This document shows positions 43,170 through 51,630 of a DNA stretch of 64,000 nucleotides, in pieces; position 1 is the stretch's first letter, and every line of letters begins with the position of its first letter. The notes under the pieces are model-generated. The model was not told the DNA's origin, did no database searches, and was given only the letters and a program-made list of their open reading frames with translations. The translations under genes were made by a program, and so were the position numbers. The stretch comes from Burkholderia sp. FERM BP-3421. Its GTDB lineage: Bacteria > Pseudomonadota > Gammaproteobacteria > Burkholderiales > Burkholderiaceae. Where the stretch lies: positions 1,240,001 to 1,304,000 of the forward strand of contig NZ_CP117781.1 of the NCBI RefSeq assembly GCF_028657905.1. Reading direction: 5' to 3'.

Positions 43170-44237
43170 TCAGCCCGCCTTCGCGAACGCCCAGCAGTCG
43201 TTCGCCGGGAACTCGATCCAGTGGCGGCCCGCCGCGCGCGGCACCTGCCCGAATGCGCGCAGGCGCAGCGCGCCGCAGTGGAACAGGTATTCCCAGCGAT
43301 CGCCGAGATACATCGAGGTCACGAGTTCCGCCTGCAGGCGGTTCGCGCCGGGCCCGTCCGCGACCTGGACGCGTTCGAGCCGGATCACGGCCTGCGCGTC
43401 CTGGCCCGGTTGCAAGGTGTCGCGCGCGAGCGCCTGCAGTTGCCAGCCGTCGCCCGCGAGCGTCACGCGCTCGCCGTCGATCGACGCGACGCGCGCATCG
43501 ATGCGGTTGTTGCTGCCCATGAATTCGGCCGTGTAGAGCGAGCGCGGCGCGCCGTACAACTCGGCGGGCGTGCCTTCCTGCTCGATGCGGCCGTTGCGCA
43601 GCAGCAGGATGCGATCCGACATCGCCATCGCTTCCGATTGATCGTGCGTCACGCACAGCGCGGACAGCCCGAGCGACACGATCAGCTCGCGCAGCCACGC
43701 GCGCGCCTCCTCGCGCAGCTTCGCATCGAGATTCGACAGCGGTTCGTCGAGCAGGATCACGGGCGGGTTGTAGACCAGTGCGCGCGCGATCGCGACGCGC
43801 TGTTGCTGGCCGCCGGACAGCTGGTGCGGATAGCGTTGCGCGAGGTGGCCGAGCCCGAGTTGATCGAGCGCGCCTTGTACGCGGCGCTGCCGCTCGTCGG
43901 ACGCGACGCGGCGCAGCTTGAGCCCGTAGCCGACGTTGTCCGCGACCGTGCGGTGCGGCCACAGCGCGTAGGACTGGAACACGAGGCCGAGCGCGCGCCG
44001 CTCGACCGGCAGGTCGATGCGGTTCGCGCCGTCGAAGAAGACGTTGCCGTCGAGCTGGATGCGGCCGTCCGACGGCTGTTCGAGGCCGGCCACCGCGCGC
44101 AGCAGCGTGGTCTTGCCGCTGCCCGACGCGCCGAGCAGGCAGACCACTTCGCCCGCCTTCAGTTCGAACGACACGCCCTTGAGGATCGGGTTCGCGCCGT
44201 AGCTGAGAAAGAGGTTGTCGACGGTCAGCTTATCCAT
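43170..44237 (-). CDS. ABC transporter ATPase, FbpC/PotA-type
   Basis: 355 residues. Walker A LLGASGSGKTTLLRAVAG, Q-loop region GLVFQSYALWPHRTV, signature LSGGQQQRVAIARAL, Walker B PPVILLDEPLSNLDAK and switch His in CVTHDQSEAMA. The C-terminal ~110 residues form a TOBE-type regulatory part. Powers the fused permease encoded just upstream, whose stop overlaps this start by 8 bases. Substrate class (iron, 2-aminoethylphosphonate, polyamine) cannot be resolved from the ATPase. Confidence 0.93.
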   Translation of the reverse strand: MDKLTVDNLFLSYGANPILKGVSFELKAGEVVCLLGASGSGKTTLLRAVAGLEQPSDGRIQLDGNVFFDGANRIDLPVERRALGLVFQSYALWPHRTVADNVGYGLKLRRVASDERQRRVQGALDQLGLGHLAQRYPHQLSGGQQQRVAIARALVYNPPVILLDEPLSNLDAKLREEARAWLRELIVSLGLSALCVTHDQSEAMAMSDRILLLRNGRIEQEGTPAELYGAPRSLYTAEFMGSNNRIDARVASIDGERVTLAGDGWQLQALARDTLQPGQDAQAVIRLERVQVADGPGANRLQAELVTSMYLGDRWEYLFHCGALRLRAFGQVPRAAGRHWIEFPANDCWAFAKAG

Positions 44238-45996
44238 GAAGTTTCACTCCGAAACGCAGGGCCACGCCGAGTCCGACGCCGACCATCGCGATGTTGATGA
44301 CAGAAAGGGCGGCGACCTGATCGACGGCGCCCGTCGCCCACAGCGACACCAGCAGCGCGCCGATCACCTCGGTGCCCGGCGACAGCAGGTAGACGGCCGT
44401 CGAGTACTCGCGCTCGAAGATCATGAAGATCAGCAGCCACGAGGCGAGCAGGCCGAAGCGCACGAGCGGCAGCGTCACGTCGAGCGAGACCCGCGCGCGC
44501 GTCGCGCCGACGCTGCGGCCCGCTTCCTCGAGCTCCGGCCCGACCTGCAGCAGCGCGCTCTGGATCAAGCGCATCCCGTAGGCGAGCCACACGACCGTGT
44601 AGGCGATCCAGATGCTCCACATCGAGTTCTTGATCTCGCGCAGCCCGGGCACGAACAGGAAGATCCACAGGAACGCGAGGCCGGCGAGCAGCCCCGGCAC
44701 CGCGCGCGGCAGCAGCACGAGATAGTCGAGCAGCTTGGTGGCCCAGTCGTGGCGGCGGTGGCCGGCGAAGGCGACGAGCGTGTAGAAGCCGATCGCGAGC
44801 GCGCCGCCGAGCACGCCGATGCCGAGCGTGTTGACGATCGCGCGCACGAGGTTGTCCTGCTCGAACAGCTCGACGAAGTTGGACAGCGTCAGCACCTCGG
44901 CGAGCGGCACGCCTTCGCCCCAGTTGGTGACGAACGCGCGCAGCACGATCCCGGAGAGCGGCACGAACACCGTCAGCAAGAGCCACAGCGCGACGATCGC
45001 GAGCGCGACCCAGCGCCAGCCGCCGAGCGGCAGCACGGTGGCGCGGCCCGCCTTGCCCTTGACCGTGACGAAGCGGTTCGCGGTGCGCAGCAGCCGGCGC
45101 TGCAGCAGCACGAGCGGGAACGTGATCGCGACGATGCAGACCGCGACGGCCGCCATCAGGTGATACGAGGGCACGCCGAGCTTGTTGGTGAGCTTGTACA
45201 GGTAGGTCGCGAGCACCAGGTGGCCTTCCGGATCGCCGAGCACGAGCGGCAGGCCGAACACCTCGAAGCCGAGGAAGAACACGAGCACGCCGGCGAACAG
45301 CAGCGCGGGCATGGTCATCGGCAGGCTCACGTCGAGCGCGACGCGGAACGGCCGCGCGCCGGCCACGCGCGCCGCTTCCTCGACGTCCGAGCCGAGGTTG
45401 CGCAGCGCGGCGGAGGCGTACAGGTACACGTGCGGCACGTGGGTGAGCCCGACGATCACCGTGATCGCGAAGATCGAGTAGACGTTCCACGGCACCTCGT
45501 GGAGGCCGAGCAGCGACTTGAACCACACCGAGTAGAAGCCGACCGGCCCCGTCGCGACGACGTAGCCGAACGCGAGCACCATCGGCGACACGAACACCGG
45601 CGTGAGCAGCAGTGGTTCGAGCCAGCGGCGGCCGGGGAGGTCGGTGCGCGCCATCAGGAACGCGAGGATGCCGCCGAACGGGATCGAGATGAACAGCATG
45701 CCGCTGGCGATCACGAACGAATTGCGGGTGGCGGACCAGAAGTCGGGATCGCTGAAGATGAAGCGGAAACCGTCGAGGCCGAGCGCGCGATTCGCGTCGA
45801 AGAACGGCGCGGTCAACACGCTCTGAAACAGGATGAAGCCGAGCGGCAGCGCGACCGCGATCGTCAGCGTCGCGATCACGAGCCAGCGGAACAGGCCCGC
45901 GAGCGGCCCCAGGGTGGGCGCGGGCAGCGCGGGCACACGGCCGTCGCGCTCGCGCGGAAGAGCGGGAGGTGTCCCGCCGGTGCTGGTGGTAAGCAT
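44230..45996 (-). CDS. Fused two-domain ABC permease, FbpB/PhnV-type
   Basis: 588 residues made of two BPD_transp_1 domains, about 12 membrane segments in all. Each half has an EAA-like loop: EEAARVAGARPFRVALDVSL in the first and EEAGRSVGATRARVSLDVTL in the second. Start MLTTSTGGTPPALPRERDG; first helix LVIATLTIAVALPLGFILF. Forms the inner-membrane channel for the binding protein encoded 86 bp upstream. Overlaps the ATPase gene, so co-translated. Confidence 0.92.
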   Translation of the reverse strand: MLTTSTGGTPPALPRERDGRVPALPAPTLGPLAGLFRWLVIATLTIAVALPLGFILFQSVLTAPFFDANRALGLDGFRFIFSDPDFWSATRNSFVIASGMLFISIPFGGILAFLMARTDLPGRRWLEPLLLTPVFVSPMVLAFGYVVATGPVGFYSVWFKSLLGLHEVPWNVYSIFAITVIVGLTHVPHVYLYASAALRNLGSDVEEAARVAGARPFRVALDVSLPMTMPALLFAGVLVFFLGFEVFGLPLVLGDPEGHLVLATYLYKLTNKLGVPSYHLMAAVAVCIVAITFPLVLLQRRLLRTANRFVTVKGKAGRATVLPLGGWRWVALAIVALWLLLTVFVPLSGIVLRAFVTNWGEGVPLAEVLTLSNFVELFEQDNLVRAIVNTLGIGVLGGALAIGFYTLVAFAGHRRHDWATKLLDYLVLLPRAVPGLLAGLAFLWIFLFVPGLREIKNSMWSIWIAYTVVWLAYGMRLIQSALLQVGPELEEAGRSVGATRARVSLDVTLPLVRFGLLASWLLIFMIFEREYSTAVYLLSPGTEVIGALLVSLWATGAVDQVAALSVINIAMVGVGLGVALRFGVKLHG

Positions 45997-46082
45997 GAGT
46001 TCGCCCCTGCGGCCCGCGGGCCGCCTGTCAGGAAATAGGGAGGAGGGAGCGCGCGCGAGACGGCGCGCTCAGGCGCGCCGGA

Positions 46083-47171
46083 TCAGCGCTTGACGGCCTG
46101 CTGCCACTGCTTGAGGAAGGCGAGGCGCTTCGATTGGTCGAGGTAGACGAGCAGCCCGGTGCCGATCGGGATCGGCTTCAGCGCGTCGCCGAGTTCCTTG
46201 GTCAGCCCGGCCATCGACGTTTCGCCCGAGACGTCCGCGCGGATCGAATACAGGTTCGCCTGGTTCGCGATCAGCGTCTGGCCGCGCTTCGACAGCAGGT
46301 AGTCGATCCACAGCTTCGCCGCGTTCGGGTTCTTCGCCTGCTTGGACACCGTCGCGAGCCGGCTCGACACGAGCGTGTAGTCTTTCGGGAACACATAGCC
46401 GATCGACTTGTCCTTCTTGGCCTTCGCGTACGCATACGAGCCGATGATGTTGTAGCCGATCAGGTTCTCGCCGGACGAGATCCGCTCCATCATCGCGCCG
46501 GTGCTCGACTGCAGCTTCGGCCCGGTCGCGCCGATCGCGCGCACGAGTTCCCAGGTGACCTGCTCGTTGACGTGCGCATCCTGCGTGATGAAGTTGAAGC
46601 CGACGCCCGATTTCTCGATGTCGTAGGTGGTGACCTTGCCCTTGAAGCGCTCGGGCTGCGACTGCAGCAGCTTGATCAGGTCGGCGCGCGTCTTCGGCAC
46701 TTCGTTCTCGGCGATCAGCCGCTTGTTGTAGACGATCGACACGGGCTCGAAGGTGGTGCCGTAGGCCTGCTTCTGGTACTGCGCCCATTGCGGCAGGTTG
46801 CCCGCTTCCGGCGATTCGTAGGTCTGCATCAGGCCGTCGTTGACGAGCTTCACCTGGAGATCCATCGACGCGCTCCACAAGACGTCGGCGCTCGTGCTCT
46901 TCGCGGCGCTCTCGCTGACGAAGCGGTTGTACAGCTCGGTGCTGTTCATGTCGTTGTACTCGACCTTCACGCCGTACAGGCCTTCGAAGTCCTTGATCAG
47001 CGGGCGCACGAGGCCCGTGTCGGTGGTCGAGTAGACGATCAGCTTGCCTTCCTTCTTGGCGGCATCGATGATGCCCTGGTAGTTACCCGGATAGCCGGCC
47101 GGCGCCTGCGCGAATGCGGTACCTGCGGCGAGCGCCAGCAGCGCGGCGATACCTTTCGATGCAAACTGCAT
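46083..47171 (-). CDS. Periplasmic binding protein, Fe(III)/2-aminoethylphosphonate-type (family 1)
   Basis: 362 residues. The start ATG 47171 has GGAGGA five bases upstream and opens a signal peptide (FASKGIAALLALAAGTAFA). Marks: AAKKEGKLIVYSTTDTGLVR, FEGLYGVKVEYNDMNSTELY, ADVLWSASMDLQVKLVNDG, YGTTFEPVSIVYNKRLIAEN and AAKLWIDYLLSKRGQTLIA. The paired tyrosines that bind iron in FbpA are not evident, so phosphonate or another anion is possible. First gene of an operon (binding protein, permease, ATPase, porin) divergent from a TctDE-like two-component system that probably controls it. Confidence 0.92.
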   Translation of the reverse strand: MQFASKGIAALLALAAGTAFAQAPAGYPGNYQGIIDAAKKEGKLIVYSTTDTGLVRPLIKDFEGLYGVKVEYNDMNSTELYNRFVSESAAKSTSADVLWSASMDLQVKLVNDGLMQTYESPEAGNLPQWAQYQKQAYGTTFEPVSIVYNKRLIAENEVPKTRADLIKLLQSQPERFKGKVTTYDIEKSGVGFNFITQDAHVNEQVTWELVRAIGATGPKLQSSTGAMMERISSGENLIGYNIIGSYAYAKAKKDKSIGYVFPKDYTLVSSRLATVSKQAKNPNAAKLWIDYLLSKRGQTLIANQANLYSIRADVSGETSMAGLTKELGDALKPIPIGTGLLVYLDQSKRLAFLKQWQQAVKR

Positions 47172-47229
47172 GTCTTCCTCCAAGATGGACTGCTTTGGTA
47201 TGAGTGAGGCGGATGGTAAGTGTGAGGCA

Positions 47230-47246
47230 CTTTCAGCCTGCTTTCA
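47230..47246. promoter_or_regulatory. CTTTCA-N5-CTTTCA direct repeat, possible response-regulator site
   Basis: CTTTCA at 47230-47235 and 47241-47246 gives an 11-bp period, the spacing used by OmpR-family dimers. It is 60 bp upstream of the binding-protein gene and 50 bp upstream of the TctD-like gene. Confidence 0.5.
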
Positions 47247-47296
47247 TTTCGCGTAACAATAGCGGTCTTTAGGTCATGGATTTCCCGAGGTGATGC

Positions 47297-47968
47297 ATGC
47301 GCGTCCTGCTGGTCGAAGACAATCCCCTGCTCGCACAATCGCTGACGGCCGCGCTCACGGCCGCGCGTTTCGCGGTCGACCACATGGCGGACGGCGAGGC
47401 GGCCGACCACGTGCTGCACACGCAGGACTACGCACTGGTGATCCTCGATCTCGGCTTGCCGAAGCTCGACGGGCTGGAGGTGCTGCGGCGCCTGCGCGCG
47501 CGGCGCAACCCGGTGCCGGTGCTGATCCTGACCGCGCACGGCTCGGTCGAGGATCGCGTGAAGGGACTCGACCTCGGCGCGGACGACTATCTCGCGAAGC
47601 CGTTCGACCTGACCGAACTGGAGGCGCGCGCCCGCGCGCTGATCCGCCGCAGCCTCGGCCACGAGCACACGCGCGTCGAGTGCGGGCCGCTCGAATACGA
47701 CAGCGTCGATCGTAGTTTTCGTCTGAACAATGAAGTGGTGGCGCTGACGCCGCGCGAGCGTTCGGTGCTCGAAGTGCTGATCCTGCGCAACGGCCGCGCG
47801 ATCAACAAGGAGACGCTGTCGGAGAAGATCTTCGGCCTTGACGAACTGGTCAACGCCGACGCGATCGAGATCTACGTGTACCGGCTGCGCAAGAAGCTCG
47901 AACACAGCGGGGTCGCGATCGTCACGCTGCGCGGCCTCGGCTACCTGCTCGAGGCGAAGGCGTCATGA
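47297..47968 (+). CDS. OmpR-family response regulator, TctD-like
   Basis: 223 residues. Receiver: VEDNP acidic pair, phospho-acceptor Asp51 in LVILDLGLPKLDG, Thr in LILTAHGS, Lys in DDYLAKPFDL. Winged helix: LTPRERSVLEVLILRNGR, NKETLSEKIFGLDELVNADA, EIYVYRLRKKLEHSG and TLRGLGYLLEA. TctD/TctE systems control uptake of tricarboxylates and related solutes; the adjacent divergent ABC operon is the natural target here. The last 4 bases overlap the kinase start (ATGA). Confidence 0.92.
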   Translation: MRVLLVEDNPLLAQSLTAALTAARFAVDHMADGEAADHVLHTQDYALVILDLGLPKLDGLEVLRRLRARRNPVPVLILTAHGSVEDRVKGLDLGADDYLAKPFDLTELEARARALIRRSLGHEHTRVECGPLEYDSVDRSFRLNNEVVALTPRERSVLEVLILRNGRAINKETLSEKIFGLDELVNADAIEIYVYRLRKKLEHSGVAIVTLRGLGYLLEAKAS

Positions 47969-49386
47969 CGCGCGTCAACCTGCGCATGCAGGTCGGGTTG
48001 TGGCTGTTGCTGCCGCTGCTCGGGCTGCTCGCGCTCGATTCCTGGCTCACCTACCAGCGCGCGATGAGCGCCGCGCACACGGCGTTCGACCGCACGCTCG
48101 CGTCGTCGCTGAAATCGATCCGCGAAGGCGTGCGCCTCAGCAACGGAGAGATCGAGGTCGACCTGCCGTATCTCGCGCTCGAGATGTTCGAATCGAACGA
48201 CGGCGGCAAGATCTACTACCTGATCCGCGAGGACGGCGGGCGCGCGGTGACGGGCTATCCCGACTTGCCGAGGCCGCGCGAGGCCAGCGTGGCGCTGTTC
48301 GAGACGCGCTTCTACGACGCGCTCTATCGCGGTGAGCAGCTGCGCATGGCCGCGCTGCGGCTGCCCGTGCACGACGTGCCGAGCGCGCAGACGCGGGTTG
48401 TGTGGGTGATGGTCGGCGAGACGATCGAGGCGCGCCAGGCGCTCGCGCGCGAGATCCTGGTCGGCTCGCTGCAGCAGGAAGGGCTGCTGGTGGTGCTCGC
48501 GCTCGGCATCGTGTGGTTCGGCGTGGCGCGCGGCCTGCGGCCGCTCAGGCGTTTGTCCGGGACGGTCGCCGCGCGCGCCGACGGCGATCTCGCGCCGCTC
48601 GACACGGCCGGCATGCCGAGCGAACTGGCGCCGCTCGTCGACGCGCTCAACCAGTACATCGCGCGCACCCAGCGCATGCAGGGCGCGCGCCGGCGCTTCT
48701 TCGCCGACGCCGCGCACCAGCTGAAGACGCCGCTCGCCGCGGTGCAGGCGGGCGTCGAGCTGGCGCGGCGGCCGGATGAAGCGCCGCGCGCGCAGGCGCA
48801 CCTGGGCCGCGCGGACGACGCGGTGCGGCAGGCCGCGAAGATCGTGCAGCAGCTGCTGTCGCTGTCGCGGCTGGAGTCGGACAGCGGCTATGCGATCGAG
48901 CGCAAGCCGATCGCGCTGCACGAGATCGCGCGCGGCGTGACGCTCGATTGGTCGCCCGTCGCGCGCGCGCGCTCGATCGATCTCGGCTTCGAGCACGACG
49001 CGGACGTCACGGTCACGGGGCGCGCGGACCTGCTGGCGGAGCTGGTCGGCAACCTGATCGACAACGCGATCCGCTATGCGGGCGATGAGGCGGTGATCAC
49101 GGTGAGGGTCGCGCGCGCGGGCGCGCAGGCGGTGCTGGAGGTCATCGACAACGGGCCGGGCATCGCGGCGGACGAACGCGATGCGGTGTTCGACCGCTTC
49201 TATCGCAGCGCGGCGACGCAGGCGGTGGAGGGGACGGGGCTGGGGCTGTCGATCGTGCGCGAGATCGTGCGCGTGCATCAGGGCGAGATCGCGCTGCTGG
49301 ACGCGTCGGGCGGCGGTCCGTCGGGCGGCGTTTGCTCGGGGCGAGGTCTGGTCGTGCGCGTGAGCTTGCCGGTGTGGAGGGAGTGA
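47965..49386 (+). CDS. Sensor histidine kinase, TctE-like
   Basis: 473 residues. TM1 QVGLWLLLPLLGLLALDSWL, a periplasmic 2CSK-N-type sensor (HTAFDRTLASSLKSIREGV, LPYLALEMFESNDGGKIYY), TM2 GLLVVLALGIVWFGVARGL, HAMP, dimerisation box FFADAAHQLKTPLAAVQAG with His251, N box LIDNAIRYAG, G1 DNGPGIAAD and G2 GTGLGLSIVREI. The C-terminus contains a glycine-rich insert (SGGGPSGGVCSGRG) before the last strand. Translationally coupled to the TctD-like regulator. Confidence 0.92.
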   Translation: MTRVNLRMQVGLWLLLPLLGLLALDSWLTYQRAMSAAHTAFDRTLASSLKSIREGVRLSNGEIEVDLPYLALEMFESNDGGKIYYLIREDGGRAVTGYPDLPRPREASVALFETRFYDALYRGEQLRMAALRLPVHDVPSAQTRVVWVMVGETIEARQALAREILVGSLQQEGLLVVLALGIVWFGVARGLRPLRRLSGTVAARADGDLAPLDTAGMPSELAPLVDALNQYIARTQRMQGARRRFFADAAHQLKTPLAAVQAGVELARRPDEAPRAQAHLGRADDAVRQAAKIVQQLLSLSRLESDSGYAIERKPIALHEIARGVTLDWSPVARARSIDLGFEHDADVTVTGRADLLAELVGNLIDNAIRYAGDEAVITVRVARAGAQAVLEVIDNGPGIAADERDAVFDRFYRSAATQAVEGTGLGLSIVREIVRVHQGEIALLDASGGGPSGGVCSGRGLVVRVSLPVWRE

Positions 49387-49477
49387 ACCATCGCGCGGAT
49401 GGGGGCCGGGTGCGCGGCGTTTGGCGTCCTGTACCCGGTGCCGCACACCGCGCACCCCCATGCGGCGGCGTGCGCGG

Positions 49478-50347
49478 CTAGTCGCCGAAACCGAGTTCCG
49501 CGCCGACGGTTTGTCCGACCTCGAGGTGCGCGCCTTCGCCGCGCACGACGATGCCGTTCTTGCCGAATGTCAACGCGCCGTCGAACTGCGGGCTGCCGCG
49601 ATAGCCGCTCATCGTGTCGGTCGGTTCATGCGGCCATGCAGGGTCGGGCGCGCCGGTCTGTTGGTCGATGTTCGGCACCGGGCAGCGCGTGCACAGCTTG
49701 ACGAGGCGGATCAATACCTCGTGCGCGTCGGCGCGGCACGTGAGTTCCTCGACGTAGTCTTCCTCGTAGGCGTCGAGCGTATCCAGCACGAGGTTCGGCC
49801 GGAAGCGGTCGATCGGAATCGCGGGCGCGCCCTTCGCGCGCAGCCGCGCATTGAGATCGTCGAGCGAGGACTGGCCGATCACGAGCAGGGGGAAGCCGTC
49901 GGCGAACTGCGTGTGCGAGGCCACCGATCCGGTCCATTTGCTGCTGACCGCGCGGCGCGCCGCGGGCGCGAAACGCGCGAGACGGGCGGGTTCGCCCAGG
50001 AATTCGCTGAACCAGGACGCGGCCTGTGCGCCGCAGTCGAGCGCGCCCACGGTGTCGCGCCAGACGGTCGCGGCGAGCGGTTCGGCATCGGCGAGCGCCG
50101 CCGCCGAGAGCGGCGTGCGCAGCTCGGGCATGTCGGGCGCGCGGATCACGAGGTGCCCGGTGTCGAACGCGGTTTTCACGCGCGCCAGCTGCGCATGCGT
50201 GCGCTGCGTGAACATGTTCCCGGCGGCGTTGACCACCATCCAGTTGCGGTCGTATTCGAGCCCGGTGGAGAGCAGTTGCGCGCGCGACAGCGCGATGCCG
50301 CCGCACGATTTGATCGGGTAGGTAAAAAGGGCGCTGATGGAAGGCAT
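49478..50347 (-). CDS. MOSC-domain molybdenum-cofactor sulfurase-like protein (YcbX/mARC type)
   Basis: 289 residues. N-terminal MOSC_N beta-barrel: ISALFTYPIKSCGGIALSRA, LEYDRNWMVVNAAGNMFTQR. C-terminal MOSC: FRPNLVLDTLDAYEEDYVEE and VKLCTRCPVPNIDQQTG, with the Cys that coordinates molybdenum, and the glycine-rich FGKNGIVVRGEG. Members reduce N-hydroxylated compounds such as base analogues, taking electrons from a separate or fused ferredoxin; the ferredoxin domain of E. coli YcbX is absent here. Stands alone. Confidence 0.9.
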   Translation of the reverse strand: MPSISALFTYPIKSCGGIALSRAQLLSTGLEYDRNWMVVNAAGNMFTQRTHAQLARVKTAFDTGHLVIRAPDMPELRTPLSAAALADAEPLAATVWRDTVGALDCGAQAASWFSEFLGEPARLARFAPAARRAVSSKWTGSVASHTQFADGFPLLVIGQSSLDDLNARLRAKGAPAIPIDRFRPNLVLDTLDAYEEDYVEELTCRADAHEVLIRLVKLCTRCPVPNIDQQTGAPDPAWPHEPTDTMSGYRGSPQFDGALTFGKNGIVVRGEGAHLEVGQTVGAELGFGD

Positions 50348-50486
50348 GACGCTGGCTCGGATGAATCGGGAGGGAGGAGGGCGGCCCGCGACGGACCGCT
50401 CCTGATTGTGCCAGATAGTGGCGCGTCCCGGCGGATGGCCGGGACGATGCCGGTGCGCGCGGACGCATGCCGGCAGGGCGGAATGC

Positions 50487-51020
50487 CTAGTCGCGTTCCT
50501 CGCAGAAGCGCAGCCGGTTGCCGAACGGGTCGTGCACTTCCAGCACGTCGCCCCAGGGCTGCGATTCGAGGCCGGGGCGGCCGTAACTGTAGTGCTTGTC
50601 GATCAGTTCGCGGTGGTAGGCCTGCACGCCTTGCATCGGCACGTACACGGTCGAGCCGGGGCTCGCGTCGCCGTGGTGTTCGGACAGGTGCAGCGTCATG
50701 CCGGCGCGCGCGACGGACAGGTAGAGCGGCAGGTCGGCCTCGAAGCGATGCTCGAACTGCACCGCGAAGCCGAGGAAGCCGCAATAGAATTCGCGCGCCT
50801 TGGCTTCGTCGAAGATCCGCAGGATCGGCACCGCACGCAGGAACCGGATGCCGTCGGCCGGGTCCGGATCGAGCCGGGCGGACGCGGTGTTCCAGTCGGC
50901 GTAGCCGAGTTGGGCGGCGATCAGTTCGAGCGCGGCGGCATGCGGGATCCCGACGTCGCGCGCGGCCAGTGCGGCGCGCAGCCGCCTGGCCATGGCTTTG
51001 GCCTGGTCGATGGTGGGCAA
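50487..51020 (-). CDS. Glyoxalase/VOC superfamily protein
   Basis: 177 residues from a TTG at 51020, chosen because AGGAG lies six bases upstream and LPTIDQAKAMARRLRAALAA is the usual start of this group; longer frames add unrelated sequence. Residues 1-55 form an N-terminal helical module (ARDVGIPHAAALELIAAQLG, YADWNT) seen in the family; residues 60-177 are a VOC domain: AVPILRIFDEAKAREFYCGF, LGFAVQFEHRF, YLSVARAGMTLHLSEHHGD and VHDPFGNRLRFCE. Related proteins confer bleomycin-type resistance or bind hydrophobic ligands; no specific role can be given. Confidence 0.83.
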   Translation of the reverse strand: MPTIDQAKAMARRLRAALAARDVGIPHAAALELIAAQLGYADWNTASARLDPDPADGIRFLRAVPILRIFDEAKAREFYCGFLGFAVQFEHRFEADLPLYLSVARAGMTLHLSEHHGDASPGSTVYVPMQGVQAYHRELIDKHYSYGRPGLESQPWGDVLEVHDPFGNRLRFCEERD

Positions 51021-51630
51021 GGTGGACTCCTGGTCTCGGCGACGGTCCGTCGGGGCTCGCATTGCCGATCCGTCGCCGGCCCGAAGGACGCGGTGCAAGG
51101 AAAGGATGTCGTGATGCATTCACCATCCCCGGGCAGGAGGCGAGCGGCAGGCTGCATCGGCCGAAGCGGCATCGTGCCGCGTTTTCGGGGCATCGTCAAA
51201 CCCGGGGGCGGTCGCGCGTTTCGGCGGTCGGCGGCGCAATGGGACGGGGCAGGCGCGCGGCGGGCAAGAGCCCCGCACGGCGGTTTTCGCACGCGCGCGA
51301 CGCGCTGTCGGTCCGGCCGGCGGGGCGCGACTGGGAGGCGGCGGTTGCGCGGCTGATCCGTAAGGGATTCGAAGTCTTCGTGGAAGCTTTTCCGGGAAGT
51401 AAATCAGGGTTTTTCCGGGACCGGTTCCATCGATCGGGGTGACGGCGCGACAAGGCCCACGGCGGCGCTCGCCGCGATGGGTTCCGGGCGATCCGGAGCG
51501 TTGCGCCGAGCCCACGGTCGTTTATTCAGCATTTTGAAATATTGGGTAATCCGTCAGAATGGCGCCCGCATGGACTCGCCCATGTGCAGCAAACCACACC
51601 ATACAAAAGAATTTTGAGGACGGAGAATCA
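51021..51630. other. Intergenic, promoter region of the second porin
   Basis: About 610 bp between divergent genes. The last 120 bp turn AT-rich (around 51525-51620), as expected for a strong porin promoter with a long leader. A 67-codon frame at 51239-51442 on the plus strand has some protein character near its end but no ribosome site. Confidence 0.45.

Noticed and set aside
44215..46038. 607-codon plus-strand frame rich in Glu, Arg, Gln and His
   Set aside because: Complement of the fused ABC permease; low-complexity composition is an artefact of codon bias.
51239..51442. 67-codon frame ending in RDWEAAVARLIRKGFEVFVE-like sequence
   Set aside because: No ribosome site and no sign of conservation visible; kept only as a remark in the intergenic entry.
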